From positions 27,111,074 to 27,175,073 of the forward strand of contig CM065299.1 of the NCBI GenBank assembly GCA_032871835.1: a stretch of DNA of 64,000 bases, in the 5' to 3' direction. Source of the stretch: Dipteronia dyeriana. Taxonomy: Eukaryota; Streptophyta; Magnoliopsida; Sapindales; Sapindaceae. Below, in pieces: positions 36,436-47,790 of this stretch. Under the pieces are notes generated by a model, which saw nothing but the letters and a program-made list of their open reading frames with translations, had not been told where the DNA came from and searched no databases. Position 1 is the stretch's first letter; each line of letters begins with the position of its first letter. Both the position numbers and the translations under genes were made by a program.

Positions 36436-36453
36436 TTGGCGCTAGAAGGAAAG
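36436..36453 (+). promoter_or_regulatory. Primer binding site of Tat element 4
   Basis: TTGGCGCTAGAAGGAAAG lies one base after the 5' LTR. Plant Tat elements commonly have a TTGGCGC-type PBS here; I do not assign the tRNA. Confidence 0.75.
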
Positions 36454-36483
36454 GCGCTTGAACCTGCGATTTAATTAAAAGTA

Positions 36484-38110
36484 ATGGCGAGAAGCAGAAA
36501 CAGTCCTAGGGATGTCCAAAAATCTCCAGATAACGTCCATGTTGGCAGTAGTTCACGAGATCTCACCGTAACCAACCAACCAATATCTCTGGCGGGGATT
36601 CAACAAATCCCTCCAACCAGCAAAGACCTAACACAAAGCTTCCGCGAGGCGCTGCAATAGCTGGTGGCAGACGCAGCAAAGGAAAGAGTTTATCTACTAG
36701 TTGCAAAAGAAGCACAACCTCCTAACCTCTCACCTACAAGGCTTTGTTCGGTTATAGTGGGGCCAGAACTAAATGCACCGAAAGCCGGAAGAAACTCTAC
36801 TCCAACTAATCAGGCTTGAAGTGAAACACCCGAAGAGGAACAACCACACCAGAGGCAGAACCAAGATCAGATAGCCCATGCAAGACACCGCAAGCATGAC
36901 CGATACAGGGATTGGTCGTCATCAGAAGATAGTGATCGGTGCCATCGCAAGCGCCATCACGGAACCATATGCCTGTAAGAATCAATCTGTGAGATTCAGC
37001 AGCAAAGCGAAGAGCCAGAGTGAGGAATGACAGTCACCCGACGGTTTAACCATCCTGGAAGTCCGGTGGGAGATAGAGATATCGTAATTCAGAGCCTGAC
37101 CCGAGAAGTTGAAAACAATAGGCATCAGATAGACGTACTGTTCAGACGTTATGGGTTCAACGACTTATCTGATGAAGATTCTGGCAGTCCATTCACTAAG
37201 GACATCCTGCGGACTTCATTCCCAGAAAGATTCAGGATGCCGCACGTGGAGCAGTTCAAGAAGGATACGGATCCTAAAGAACAGGTCAGACGGTATAAAA
37301 GTGCTATGGCTCAGTATGTCTACAGCGATCCCTTACTATGCCTCAACTTTCCATAAACTCTAGGAGACACGGGCTCAATATGGTTCGGGAGATTGCCCCC
37401 AGCGAGTATCAAAAGCTTCAGTGAACTAAGCAGGAGTTTCTCAAGACAATTTTTGGGCAACGTTCACAGAAAAAAATATGGCTTACCTTTCTCAAATAAA
37501 ACAAGGAAAAGATGAGTCGTTGAAGAAATACCTGGGGAGATTCGGCCAAGCAGTATTAGAAATCGGCAGTGCAAACGATGAAGCGATAATTATTGCATTC
37601 ATCAACAATCTACAGAATGGATGGCTATCTTTTAACCTAAGAAGAACCCGTCTAACTAGATATTCAGATATGATGGACATGGCGGGAGGATATGCACTTG
37701 CCGAAGAATAAGAGTTAGCCACGAGAGGATGCTACATGCATGGAGGAAAACCTGAAAAGGATGTTGAGTCCAAGGTATAGAACCAAAAGGGAAAACAGAA
37801 AGGAAACAGCAAAGAAAAAAGCAAGGACAGAGAAAACGGGTGTAATGCCGAACAAACCACGGAGAAATTCTGAGGTAGATACGCCAACTACACCCCTCTT
37901 CGAAAAAAGCATGAGGAAATCCTGGCTATACTGGAAGAGAAAAATCCGATAAAAGAGCCACACCGACAGTCTCAGTTTGCTTGGCGAGATACAACCAAAT
38001 ACTGTAGATTCCATAAGGAAACCGGTCATGAGACTTCTAAGTGTTACCAGCTCATAGATTATATAGAAACCCTCATTCGGGAATGACACCTTCAGGATGT
38101 AATCTTGAAA
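36484..38110 (+). pseudogene. Ty3/gypsy gag (element 4)
   Basis: Begins ATGGCGAGAAGCAGAAAC at 36484. Stops occur near 36658, 36818 and 37354. The retrotransposon gag domain is in 37027-37711: GSPFTKDILRTSF then FRMPHVEQFKKDTDPKEQ, a WFGRLPPASIKSF-like segment in the stretch after 37354, and KQGKDESLKKYLGRFGQAV. The C-terminus at 37990-38110 has YCRFHKETGHETSKCYQL, a degenerate zinc finger, followed by a stop near 38086. It would assemble the particle and bind RNA. Confidence 0.85.
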
Positions 38111-38728
38111 AGGGATGAGAGGTCAGAAACAAAGAAAGAGACCAGGGGCGATCACAGCTTCGATCGAAATCAAAGGGCCAGCCCCGAGGCAAATGAAGTA
38201 ATACAAATAATCTTTGGAGGGCCGTCCACTAGGAGAAGTAACCGAGAGCGAACACAGGAAATCAGAGAAGTAGTGAAGGCAAGACAGAACTTTGACGTGA
38301 ACTCGATCGAGCCAGACCCGAAGAGGGTAAAAGAAGGATGAGACACAATAATATTCACAGAGGCTGACTCACATAGGGTCGATGTTCGGCCAAATGACGC
38401 CCTGGTCATAAATGCCCGGATTGGTCACCTGGAAGTCAGGAGAATCCTGATACATAATGGAAGTTCGGCAGACATTCTCAATGTAGCCGTCTATGATCAA
38501 CTCAGGTTGGACCGAAAGGATTTAAAGCCTTTCCATACCCCACTCAGAGGATTCGAAGGAATCGAGGTCAGGTCTTTCGGGACGGTAAAGTTAGCCGTAA
38601 CAATTGGAGCAGCACCTTGTCAGAGAATAGTATTGCTCAATTTCATGGTGGTAGACTTAGACAATTGCCCGTATAATGCATTGTTGGGTCTTCTTGAATA
38701 AAACTAAGGCGTAACAACCACTTATGCA
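38111..38728 (+). pseudogene. Aspartic protease with mutated active site (element 4)
   Basis: IIFGGPSTRRSNRERT marks the gag-protease junction at about 38200. At about 38443-38475 the active site reads ILIHNGSSADIL: the catalytic Asp is His (CAT for GAT), whereas element 3 keeps ILIDNGSSADIL. A downstream segment PYNALLG (usual second flap-region motif, often YNAILGR) is present near 38675. Stops near 38341 and 38700. Confidence 0.8.
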
Positions 38729-39799
38729 TTGATGATCAAATTCTCGACCGAACAAAGGGTCGGTGTAGTCAAGGGGTCTCAAGAGATGGCCCGAAGAACT
38801 AACCTGTCAGTATACAAAGACAAAAATGATGGTGAACAAGTATGCACTATAACGCAGCTGAGTCAGAACAAAGAGTCACTGTCATTTGAATTTGATCTAA
38901 GGGAAGAGCCGAAGGAGTCCAAAAATGAACCGGTCGAAGAAATTATCTTGAAAGAAGATGAACCAGATAAGAAGATCAAGATCGGGGCCAATTTGGAAGG
39001 AAAATTCAAACAAAGCCTCACTGATCTGCTTAAAGAATACAAGGATGTGTTTGCCTGGAGTCATGAAGACATGGTCGGGATAGACGCCCGAATAATATCT
39101 CATCATCTCGCAGTAGACCCGAATGTAAAACCAGTGATACAAAAGAGAAGGTCATTCAATCTCGAGAGAAGTCAGGCAATCAAACAGGAAATTGAGAAGC
39201 TACTCGTTATAGGGTCGATTAGAGAGATCAACTACCCTCTATGGGTAGCTAATGTAGTCCTCGTCCAAAAGAAAAATGGACAATGGAGAATGTGTGTAGA
39301 TTTCACAAATTTGAATAAAGCATGCCTAAAAGACAGTTTTCCACTCTCAATGATAGACCAACTGGTGGATGCTACATCAGGTCATGAATTGCTCAGTTTC
39401 ATGGATGCCTACTTGGGATATAACCAAATCCGGATGAACAAGGCTGACGAAGAAAAAACAACGTTCACAACCGATCAGAGCTTGTACTGTTACACAGTGA
39501 TGCCCTTCGGATTAAAAAATACAGGGGCAACATATCAAAGGCTGGTCAACAGAATCTTCGCGCGACAAATTTGAAGGAACATGGAAGTGTACATTGATGA
39601 CATGCTGACCAAGAGCATCTTGGCAGACAAGCATACCTCAGACCTGCGAGAGACATTTGATGTTTTGAGGAGATGCCAAATGAAGTTGAATCCGAACAAG
39701 TGTTTCTTCGGAGTTTCTTCAGGAAGGTTCCTGGGTTTCCAAGTTCACCAAAGGGGAATCGAAGTCAATCCTGAAAAGAATAAGCCCTACAGAAAATAA
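38729..39799 (+). pseudogene. Ty3/gypsy reverse transcriptase (element 4)
   Basis: A 281-residue frame (38729-39574) covers the protease-RT linker and RT fingers and palm: HHLAVDPNVKPV, WVANVVLVQKKNGQWRMCVD, then SFMDAYLGYNQIRM (catalytic Asp) and MPFGLKNTGATYQRLVNRIF. A TGA at 39572 interrupts it. The next frame (39581-39799) carries MEVYIDDMLTKS with YIDD at 39590-39601 and the thumb NPNKCFFGVSSGRFLGF. One point change would explain the stop. Confidence 0.9.
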
Positions 39800-40922
39800 C
39801 TTCACCAAGGACACTAAAAGAAGTACAACGCTTAACAGGATGTTTAGCTTCCTTGAGTAGATTCATTTCAAAGGCCACATACAGATGTGCACCCTTTTTT
39901 AGAGTAATTAAAAAAGGAAAAGGACTCGAATGGAACGAAGAGTGCGAGCAGGCATTCTTAAAAATCAAAAGTACCTAGGGCAGGCTCCCATCCTTTCGAA
40001 ACCACAAATGGGAGAGATACTCCATTTATACGTATCGATTACAAAACTAGCAGCAAGCTCAGTCCTAGTCAGAACAGAAGATGGAGTACAGAAGCCAGTG
40101 TATTATACCAGCAAGGCACTTTTACCAGTCGAGACCAGGTATTCACAGATAAAAAATGGCCCTAGCATTAGTTTCAGCAGTAAGAAAGCTAAGGCCATAC
40201 TTTCAGGCTCATACAATCCAGGTTCTCACCGACTGCCCATTGAAGAAAATTTTACAGAAGCCAGAGATTTTAGGAAGACTAACCAAATGGGCAATTGAGC
40301 TAAATGAATTCGATATCCAATACGTTTCAAGACATCTCTCAAAGGATAAGCAGTGTCAGATTTTATAGCAGAGTTCACATAACCGAACCTGGAAGCAAAA
40401 AAGATGTTGGGTAAAAATTTCCTATGGAAATTATATGTTGATGGCTCTTCAAACACTCACGGAAACGGGGCAGGGATCGTAGTATGTATTCCAGAAGGAG
40501 ATGATGTCGAATGTGGCATGAGGTTTGACTTCAAAACAACCAATAATAAAGCCGAGTACGAGGCGCTACTAGCTGGACTCAGAGTCTGCATAGCTCTCGG
40601 GGAAGATGAAGTCGAGATATTTAGCGATTCACAGGTAGTTGCCAACCAAGTCCTGGACGAATACCAATCCAGGGATGAAGGCATGATAGCTTATCGTCAT
40701 ATTGCAAAACAGCTCTTCCAGAAATTCAAAGAATATAGGATTGCCCAGATCCTCATGGAGGAGAATGAAAAGGCAGACGCTTTGTCCAAACTAGCATCTG
40801 CAACAACCACAATCAGGCTAAAAACTATTCTGATTGCACATCTCCTCAAACCGAGCACAGTTAAGCTAAAAAAATTTGAAATTTCAGAAATCCAAACACC
40901 GTCAGAAGGTTGGATGACCTAG
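39800..40922 (+). pseudogene. Dual RNase H region (element 4)
   Basis: 39930-40368 in two phases is the connection and degenerate native RNase H (PVYYTSKALLPVETRY, KLRPYFQAHTIQVLTDCP, ELNEFDIQYVSR). 40404-40922 is the archaeal-type RNase H: YVDGSSNTHGNGAGIVV, NKAEYEALLAGLRV, IFSDSQVVANQVL, NEKADALSKLAS, with all four acidic catalytic residues visible. A frameshift lies near 40150 and a stop near 40366. Confidence 0.88.
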
Positions 40923-42149
40923 CTAAAAAATTTCCTGGAAGAAGGCGTGCTCCCGAAAGATCCCTTACAAGCAAAACGTATCAGGTATCGATTAGCAAGG
41001 TACACATTGGTCGGAGGAGAACTATACAGAATGGGGTTTTCCCGAACACTTCAAAGATGTGTGTCAGAGGAAGATGCATGTCAGCTATTACAGAAAATCC
41101 ATGGGGGAGTTTGTGGAAACCATACTGGGGGTAAAAGTTTAACACACAAGATACTCAGGCAAGGTTATTATTGGCCTACTTTATTCTCAGATGCACAGCG
41201 ATGTTCGGAGAGTTGCAATACTTGCCAAAGGATTGCTAATGATATCCGACAACCCCCTGAACAACTCAAAAACCTCACATCCTTATGGCCATTTGCCATG
41301 TGGGGTTTGGATTTAATTGGCCTAATGCCAGCTGGGACAGAGGGTGGAGCGAAGTATGTCATAGTAGCCGTTGACTATTTCACGAAGTGGACAGAAGCTG
41401 AAGCATTAGTGCATATCACAGAAACAAATACCACAAATTTCATGAAAAAGAATATACTCTACAGGTTTGGAGTCCCAAACACTATCATCACTGATAACGG
41501 CACCCAGTTCGATAACCTAAAATTCAGACAGCTGTGCAAGGAGTACCAAATTGCCAATTACTATGCCATACATGCCTATCCTCAAACAAACGGGCAGGCT
41601 GAAGCAGTAAAAAAAATCATCAAGCATACACTCAATGCAAAGCTGGATGCGAAGAAAGGAAGTTGGGTCGAAAAGCTTCCCGATGTATTATGGGCGTATC
41701 GGACAACAGCAAGAACTTCAACAGAAGAGACTCCATTCACTTTAGCGTTTGGAACAGAAGTTGTTATCCCCATAGAAACGTCATATGCATCACCTCGGGT
41801 CAGGCTATATAATGAAGATCAGAATGTTGATATGCTGTTACAAAGTCTAGATGAGCTAGAAGAGAAAAAGGAGAAGTTTCGAATACAAAATATGGCATAT
41901 CAGCAAAAAGTAGCTCGCCACTACAACTCTCATGTTCGGGTCAGAAAATTTCAACTAGGAGACCTGGTACTCAGGAAGGTGTTATTAAATACAAAAAATA
42001 AAGTTGCAGGTTCCCTGGCTGATAAGTGGGAAGGCCCGTACAAAATTGAAGAAATAATTGGCCATGGAGCATATTGGGTTGCATGACCCGATGGAGGGGT
42101 CTTACCCCGACCATGCAATGCCCAATATCTGAAGATTTTCTATCCTTAA
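40923..42149 (+). pseudogene. Ty3/gypsy integrase, nearly intact (element 4)
   Basis: A 379-residue frame from 40947. HHCC zinc domain: His pair in HGGVCGNHTGG, Cys pair in CNTCQRI. Catalytic core: WGLDLIGLMP, TDNGTQFDNL (Asp), TNGQAEAVKKIIKHT (Glu). C-terminal domain: FQLGDLVLRK then GSLADKWEGPYKIEEI. A premature TGA at 42084-42086 falls inside the C-terminal domain; in-frame sequence continues to PRPCNAQYLKIFYP and a stop at 42147-42149. This is the least decayed enzyme in the window. Confidence 0.9.
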
Positions 42150-43048
42150 ATTATTTTTTGTTTCCTTCAGTTAGGACAATTTTAGTTTTGGAATTTAAAT
42201 TTTTGTTGGTTTTGCAGTTATAAATAAAAATCAAACTCGGGATTTCCAAAAAAATAAAGCATATGATAATAAGAACATATGAAAGACGAGCATGATAATA
42301 AGAACATGCAAATAGAATACTCGGGATCATTGATTCCCGAATGGGTGGAGAAGCTCGAAGGAGCATGCCAACCGAGCAAGGTCAATTGACCTTAGCAAAA
42401 AGGTAAACCCGATGCACCAGATTCTGGAGAAAGGCTCGGGACGCTATCGGAAAATATTCCTTTGAAATGCGTAGCTGTGTTAAGCGGTTTGAAATACTTA
42501 ACGATTCAGCAAACCCTTGCACAGAAAAATTAGGAAGACGTTCTCGGTAATGTGTAAGGACTCGAACATATGATCATGGTGAGCCTTGATGTAATGTTCG
42601 AGTAATAATCCGAGTATGAAACAAGTAAATCTATTCATTTGTTTCAAGATGACTCGGTTAATAGCCAGTTTAATAAGATACTTTGCATAAAGATTGCAAT
42701 AACCAGTTTAATAAGATACTTGACATAAAGATTACAACAGCCAGTTTAATAAGATACTTGGCATAAAGATTACAACCGTTAGTTTAATAAGATACATGGC
42801 TTAAAAGATTGCATTAGTCAGTTTAATAAGACACTTGGCACAAAAGATTGCGGTAGCCAGTTCAGAAAGGTACTCGGCAATAAAATCAAGTTAAAGAAAA
42901 TACTCGGTGAAATTCCTTAAGTAATGAATCAAATCAAACCACTCGGTTTTCAGAATTACAGTTAACTCGGAATTTCATTGATAACCTTTACAAAGAATCG
43001 TTATAAAGAATCTTTATAAAAATGAAATTTCTACAAAATAAATCAAGG
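42150..43048. other. Spacer of element 4 between integrase and the antisense ORF
   Basis: Non-coding. Holds about six imperfect tandem units of about 39 bp (see separate entry) and, like the LTR, many ACTCGG words. It would be the 3' end of the antisense gene's transcript as well as part of the genomic transcript. Confidence 0.6.
42661..42893. repeat. ~39-bp tandem repeat, six imperfect units
   Basis: Units follow RCCAGTTTAATAAGATACTT, then GGCATAAAGATTRCAAY. The last two units drift (CAGTTCAGAAAGGTACTCGG). Non-coding, inside the spacer of element 4. Confidence 0.88.
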
Positions 43049-43896
43049 TTATGAGGATTTAGAACTCTTACAGATGCTCGGGTCGGACACCATTTCGTAT
43101 TCACGGAGGAGACTTTCATTGGAAAGCCAAGCAATCGTATCGACCGAATCATCCATCCATTTGTTGTAATCTTCTCCCGGGATCGGTCCGACATCAGGCA
43201 TCGAACCTTCTACACCCGACTCCTGACTGGCATAAAAGGTCGTGAGGAAGTGCTCTGATGGAACCTCTAAATGCATGGGATGGGGCTCATTGCCTCGACT
43301 ACTGCAATAAGCTCTCCACTCCTTCATCTGAGTCTAAAGAGATTCCAGGGACCGATCCACATGATTCTTGATCGACAGCTCCCAGTTGGTTTGGGCTTTT
43401 TCAGTCGCCCGATTCTTGACCTTAAAAAATTCACCAGCTGAAACTAGCCCTCGCTGAAATTCCCAAAGAAGAAGGGCATCATAAGCATAGGATTTTTTTA
43501 AATGGTCAATCCCTTGGAATTCGAGTTCCAGCTTGACCTTTTTGGATAGGGACTCAACTGTCAAAGCTTGGCTCTCCAGATCTTCAATCTTCTTTTCATA
43601 TGCCAACTTGGATTGCTTCGCCTTCTGTTCAGCTTTAAGCATTGATTCCTGGGCAGAAGACAACAAGTTTTGTAGTGACGTAGCCTTTTCCTCTGCCGAA
43701 TAAGCTCTTTCCTCGGCCGCCACTTGCTTCGCCAAACAGTGGTCAGCAAACACTTTGGTGGACCCAACTTCTTTTTGATAAGTAAATTTGACCCGAGCAC
43801 GGCTATCCTCACTTTCTTTCAGCTGAGCCTCAAGACGCCTTATTTGATCTGCTTGATGTTGTTGCGTCTGAACCAGCTCAGCAAACTCGGTCACCA

Positions 43897-43965
43897 TCTA
43901 CAAAAGAGTTTAATTAAAAATCTAGCAAGCAAGCCAGACAATTGAGAATTGGGATTAAAACTTAC
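43897..43965 (-). other. Predicted phase-0 intron of the element 4 antisense ORF
   Basis: On the minus strand: codons for NVASY, then GTAAGTTTTAATCCC ... CTTTTGTAG, then MVTEFAELVQ. 69 bases; removal leaves the frame open directly into the coiled coil. Same position and phase as the intron at 20067-20145 in element 3. Confidence 0.75.
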
Positions 43966-44707
43966 ATAAGATGCGACGTTAAAAATATTCTGAAGACGAC
44001 TAGTCAAAGACGCGTCCCTGAGGTGGCTCCAATGATCATCCCCGATGAAAGCCCGACCAGATGACATCGCCCTGAGCATATCCTGGGGAGAAGGATCAGA
44101 AGGACCTCCCAAAGATTCAGCCCTTAGATCTTCAACCTCGGGGGGAAAGAGCCCCTGGTCGGGTCAGAAGTCTCCGCACCCGTTGATGCTTCAACATCAA
44201 CGCTCGGGGGAATCTCAGCCCCAGTGTCTTCATTACTGGAGTCGAGGAATGAAACCACCAGAGGAACCTTATGAAGGTAAGCGGGAGAATCGACTGCCTT
44301 TCTTTTCTCAGCCCGAGAGCGATGAAAGCCGAGATCAGCTGAGGGATGTTCCTGAACATCATCCTGAAAGGATTCAAAAAAGTCGAGATCTGTATTTACT
44401 TGTCCCTAAGAGGTTTTACCTCCATCACCGGTTTTCGTCCGCTCGGTAGGGACCATAATCGGGGAGCTCGATGCACCAGGCCCTCACCAAGACCATCACT
44501 CGGCCTCCCTCCGTCTTCAGGCAACTCCTCAGTATGGTCGCTCGGAACACTAGACTCCTCTACGGTCAGCCAGATGACTTCTTCGGGGACATTTTTGGGA
44601 ATCCGCTTGTCAGCTTCATCAGGGTCCTTATCTGACTCAGGTGGGGCAATGCCCTCTTTGCTCTGACGAGAAGCTTCTTTTTGGCTCGCTTGGAGGATTG
44701 ACTTCAC

Positions 44708-44814
44708 CTGATGAGCTTGAATGTATCAGACGATGTACGAGTCATACACTTAGAAGAAAAATGGGAATCGCGTCAGAATATAAAAAAAAAAAAAAAGGTA
44801 CAAAGATCACTTAC
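44708..44814 (-). other. Possible second intron of the element 4 antisense ORF
   Basis: Minus strand GGCGAC then GTAAGTGATC as donor, and GCTCATCAG as acceptor, with a long T run inside. Length (107 bases) is close to the 102-base intron 18615-18716 of element 3. Joining at exactly these sites does not keep the present frames in register, so either the acceptor differs or a small indel is present. Confidence 0.45.
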
Positions 44815-46450
44815 GTCGCCTGCGGTGGCCTGAAATCTGGTTAAAGAAGCCGAGTTCTATCATCTTCTTCTCATTGAAAAGATAAGTCCTGCTCCTTTTC
44901 TCTAGAGTGTGAACTGTAGCCCGAATAAGTCTGGTCAGCTCAGTATCACTAAATTCAAGTTTTTTCTTGTTCCAAACCTCAGATGAATAGAAAAAATAGG
45001 GAACTTTCAGTACCATCCGAGTTTTCTCAACCGAAAGAGTGACTTCAAGACCTAGGTTTTCTCCGAAAAAACCAACTGTTCTTCCAGTACTTGTTGGATG
45101 AAGGAAATCTTCATACAAAGCCCCTCTTTTTGGCATCATCGGAGGTGTCAACTCCCCGATTCACCTTTGTCCCCTCGGGGACCCAGCAATCTGGCGGGTT
45201 ATACATGAGAAAATAAGTCTCTGTCTTACCAGACTGCCTTAGCGTATAGAAGTGCCTGATTTCACTCAGGGAAGGCGGCGACAGGTTCATTCGGCTCTAC
45301 ATGTGCCACATGCACATCAAGATCTTGTAGCTATTCGGGGTCAATTTAGCTGGAGCGATCCCTGCTTCGGCCAGAAACCAGGCAATGAACGGTTGAAGAG
45401 GAAGAGTAACGCCGCAATAAAGCATGAACCCATAGATTGCCACCATGCCCGGGGGAGGGTTCCACGCAACTCTATCACCAGCAGGAATCAGAGTAACTAA
45501 ATTATCCAAGTCGAATCGGGCAAGATATTTCCCGATTTCATCTACCCCGACCACATTCGGTTCGGCATCAAACCCACTCGGGCGATCAACAGAAAAAAAG
45601 GAGACGAGATTTTCCGAACCCCTCTTCGACGTCCTTCTCATTAATAATCTGCTCCCTGATCCGGACGCTGCCCGAGTTGTGCTTATGGACTTCATTTTTA
45701 CTTTGATGCTTTCCCATCCTTGATCGAAGTGGTACCCTGAGATTAGAAACGACAGATTCAGAACTAGATGGATCAGAATCAGAACTGGATACAAAACTAA
45801 AATGGACATTAGGGTAAAGCCCAGAAACATCGACTTCTAAAGAAGGAGGTTCATCCGGGGGGATTTCCCCCAATAATCTTCGAGCGCAAGATACTAGCTG
45901 AAAATCCCCACGATCAAGCGCTTCGAGAGCTATAGTAAAAAGTCGATGATGGGAAGTCGGATTCATTAAAACTAACCTTGAATGAAGAAACCTGATGCAA
46001 AATCTTCAACGGAGAATAGGGATTTTCTGCTTAAAGAAATCTGGGCTACAAAATTTCTGGTTTGAGTCTAAGAACGAACCAACGCAACTTCTTTCAATAA
46101 AGAATTTAAAGGGTAATAGCACGAAACCCTAGGATCTCGTGGCGGAAAAATCAAATACATATCTGATGACGTATGAGGCGCACTAGGAGACACGTAAGTC
46201 GTTTCTCATAAATGGCATCGAGAAATGAAGCGGTAGAGGACACGTGTTAAGAGAAGAACAGGACAAGGCCGTCAAAACTCCAAAACGTCGCAATCATTGA
46301 GATCTCACGTGAGGAGGTAAATTGAATTTACATGGTCACCATTAGACATACCATTATGACAAGACATTTACCCTGGCATTAAAGAGACGAAGAAATTGAA
46401 GAGTTGATTAAAATACTTTTGTTCGGAACGAACCCCTGTTCGGTAAAAAT

Positions 46451-46465
46451 ATTTTAGGGGGGTAT
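46451..46465 (+). promoter_or_regulatory. Polypurine tract of Tat element 4
   Basis: ATTTTAGGGGGGTAT directly before the 3' LTR; the six-G run marks plus orientation of the retroelement. Confidence 0.85.
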
Positions 46466-47180
46466 TGTCGTATATAAATTTTATTAGACGTACACGTCGT
46501 TGACAAAGAGGATAGGATTGCCAGGTGGACATCCGAATAAGCATTCAAAAAGTATCATGCAAGACATCACCAAATAAGAGAAGCCCGAGTAAACAAGTAT
46601 TGAACAAAACCTACTCGGGGTCAACTGACGTCATATACTACTAGGGGTTAGTTAGCGACGCTCAGGGTTAGCTGATGACGTGTTCTACTCGGGGTTAGCT
46701 GATGACGTGTTCTACTCGGGATCAGATGACGTCATTCGGATCCAGCTAATATCATGTTCTACTCGGAATAAACATGAAGAAAACCGAATAAAGAAGTCCA
46801 ACGCGTAACTCACACGAGTCAAGAGTCGTTAAAATACGCGAAGATATCCACATCAAAAAAGAGTTCCAAGAAGAATAGAATACCAAACAGAAAGGGTTCC
46901 AAATCAGACAACAATTTTATTTCTTCAAAAAGACTATGCCTTTATAAGGAAATAAGTCCTAACTGGACTGTATCACTAGAGTCCCATTCGATCTCTATAT
47001 TTTGGCTCGGTTGATTATTCAGCCACCCGTGGACGTTTCTTCGGTCACCGGAGTTTTACCATGTAAAACTTGCGTCCGGTTACTTTCTCCTTCTCTTTCT
47101 CTTTCTCTTTCTCTTTGAAATCACAGCTAAAATCCAATCTTGTTGACTTTTTCCCATACATCCAGAAATCGACGTCAACA
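46466..47180 (+). repeat. 3' LTR of Tat element 4
   Basis: 715 bp. Same ends as the 5' LTR but lacks the segment equal to 36049-36266 and has an extra copy of the TTCTACTCGGGGTTAGCTGA unit near 46680-46710, plus extra CTCTTT units near 47095. The lost part includes the likely TATA box and transcript start. Confidence 0.9.
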
Positions 47181-47368
47181 ATATAATATCATAGAATATT
47201 AATATATAAATATTTATTATTAATATTATATAATAATATATATAATCATAATATATACTTATATAATATATATGTATCCAATATATTAATATAATATAAT
47301 ATAATATAAAATTTATAATAATTATATTATTAATAATACATTAATTTAATATATACAATTATATTTTT

Positions 47369-47405
<37 letters not shown>

Positions 47406-47790
47406 AATTATTTATTTATAATTTAAGAGTTTAGTTTTGATTAATTCATTTTTTTGATATGTTTTTTTGTATTAATTTTTGGTATGTTACTTTTGTTTAA
47501 TTTAAAAATTACAATACAAAAATTATATTGGTTAATTATGTAATCAATTTGTTTTTAGTTGTAATAATATAAAACAAAATGTCAAAATTGATATTTCAAT
47601 TTTTGTTAGTTTTCGGTTAACCTACCAGACGCGTGTTTTCTGTTTTTATTTTTAAAATACAGCTTTCAGTATATGCTACCAGACGCGTTTTCAAAATTCG
47701 AAACTGAAACCAAAAACACTGTTTTTATTTTCATTTTCATTTTCATTTTCATTTTCATTTTCATCTTTAAAAAACAATAATTGAAAAACG
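47181..47790. repeat. Right part of AT-rich TIR-like repeat, copy 1
   Basis: Collinear with 48640-49300 of copy 2: AT-rich block, ATTTATTTATAATTTAAGAG and the following block, GCTACCAGACGCGTTTTC, (TTTTCA)n, ending TTGAAAAACGGTTACAGGA. With 16113-16351 and 35490-35542 it makes up one old copy split by about 31 kb of insertions. (ATTTTC)n is at about 47730-47765. Confidence 0.75.

Larger units (their letters stand above)
43049..45966 (-). pseudogene. Antisense additional ORF of Tat element 4 (gypsy-type transposon domain plus coiled coil)
   Basis: Start MNPTSHHRLFTIALEALDRG at 45966. After an acidic Ser-rich stretch and a frame change, 45297-45830 has the core domain: RVAWNPPPGMVAIYGFMLY, then TLPLQPFIAWFLAEAGIAP and LTPNSYKILM, the putative gypsy-type transposon family (PF04195 as I recall). 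44807-45151 continues it (VPYFFYSSEVWNKKKLEF). 44132-44707 is an acidic linker in two phases; 43891-44112 ends at a splice donor; 43334-43897 is a Gln/Lys/Glu-rich coiled coil (TEFAELVQTQQHQADQIRR); 43049-43327 is the acidic C-terminus. Direction is opposite to gag-pol. Same layout as element 3. Frame changes make this copy a pseudogene or reflect further introns. Confidence 0.78.
35543..47180 (+). mobile_element. Ty3/gypsy Tat-lineage element 4, complete layout, defective
   Basis: 5' LTR 35543-36434, PBS next to it, gag, protease, RT, dual RNase H, integrase to 42149, spacer with tandem repeats, additional ORF on the minus strand (45966 down to 43049), PPT 46451-46465, 3' LTR 46466-47180. 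Target duplication ATATA at 35538-35542 and 47181-47185. Total 11.6 kb. Gag and pol carry several stops and frameshifts and the protease active site is mutated, so it needs outside help to move. Confidence 0.92.

Noticed and set aside
42661..42893. CRISPR-like array
   Set aside because: Units are directly adjacent with no unique spacers, in a plant retrotransposon; it is a plain tandem repeat.
44708..44814. Firm call of a second conserved intron in the antisense ORF
   Set aside because: Splice signals and length fit, but joining them does not keep the current frames in register, so it is listed only as possible.
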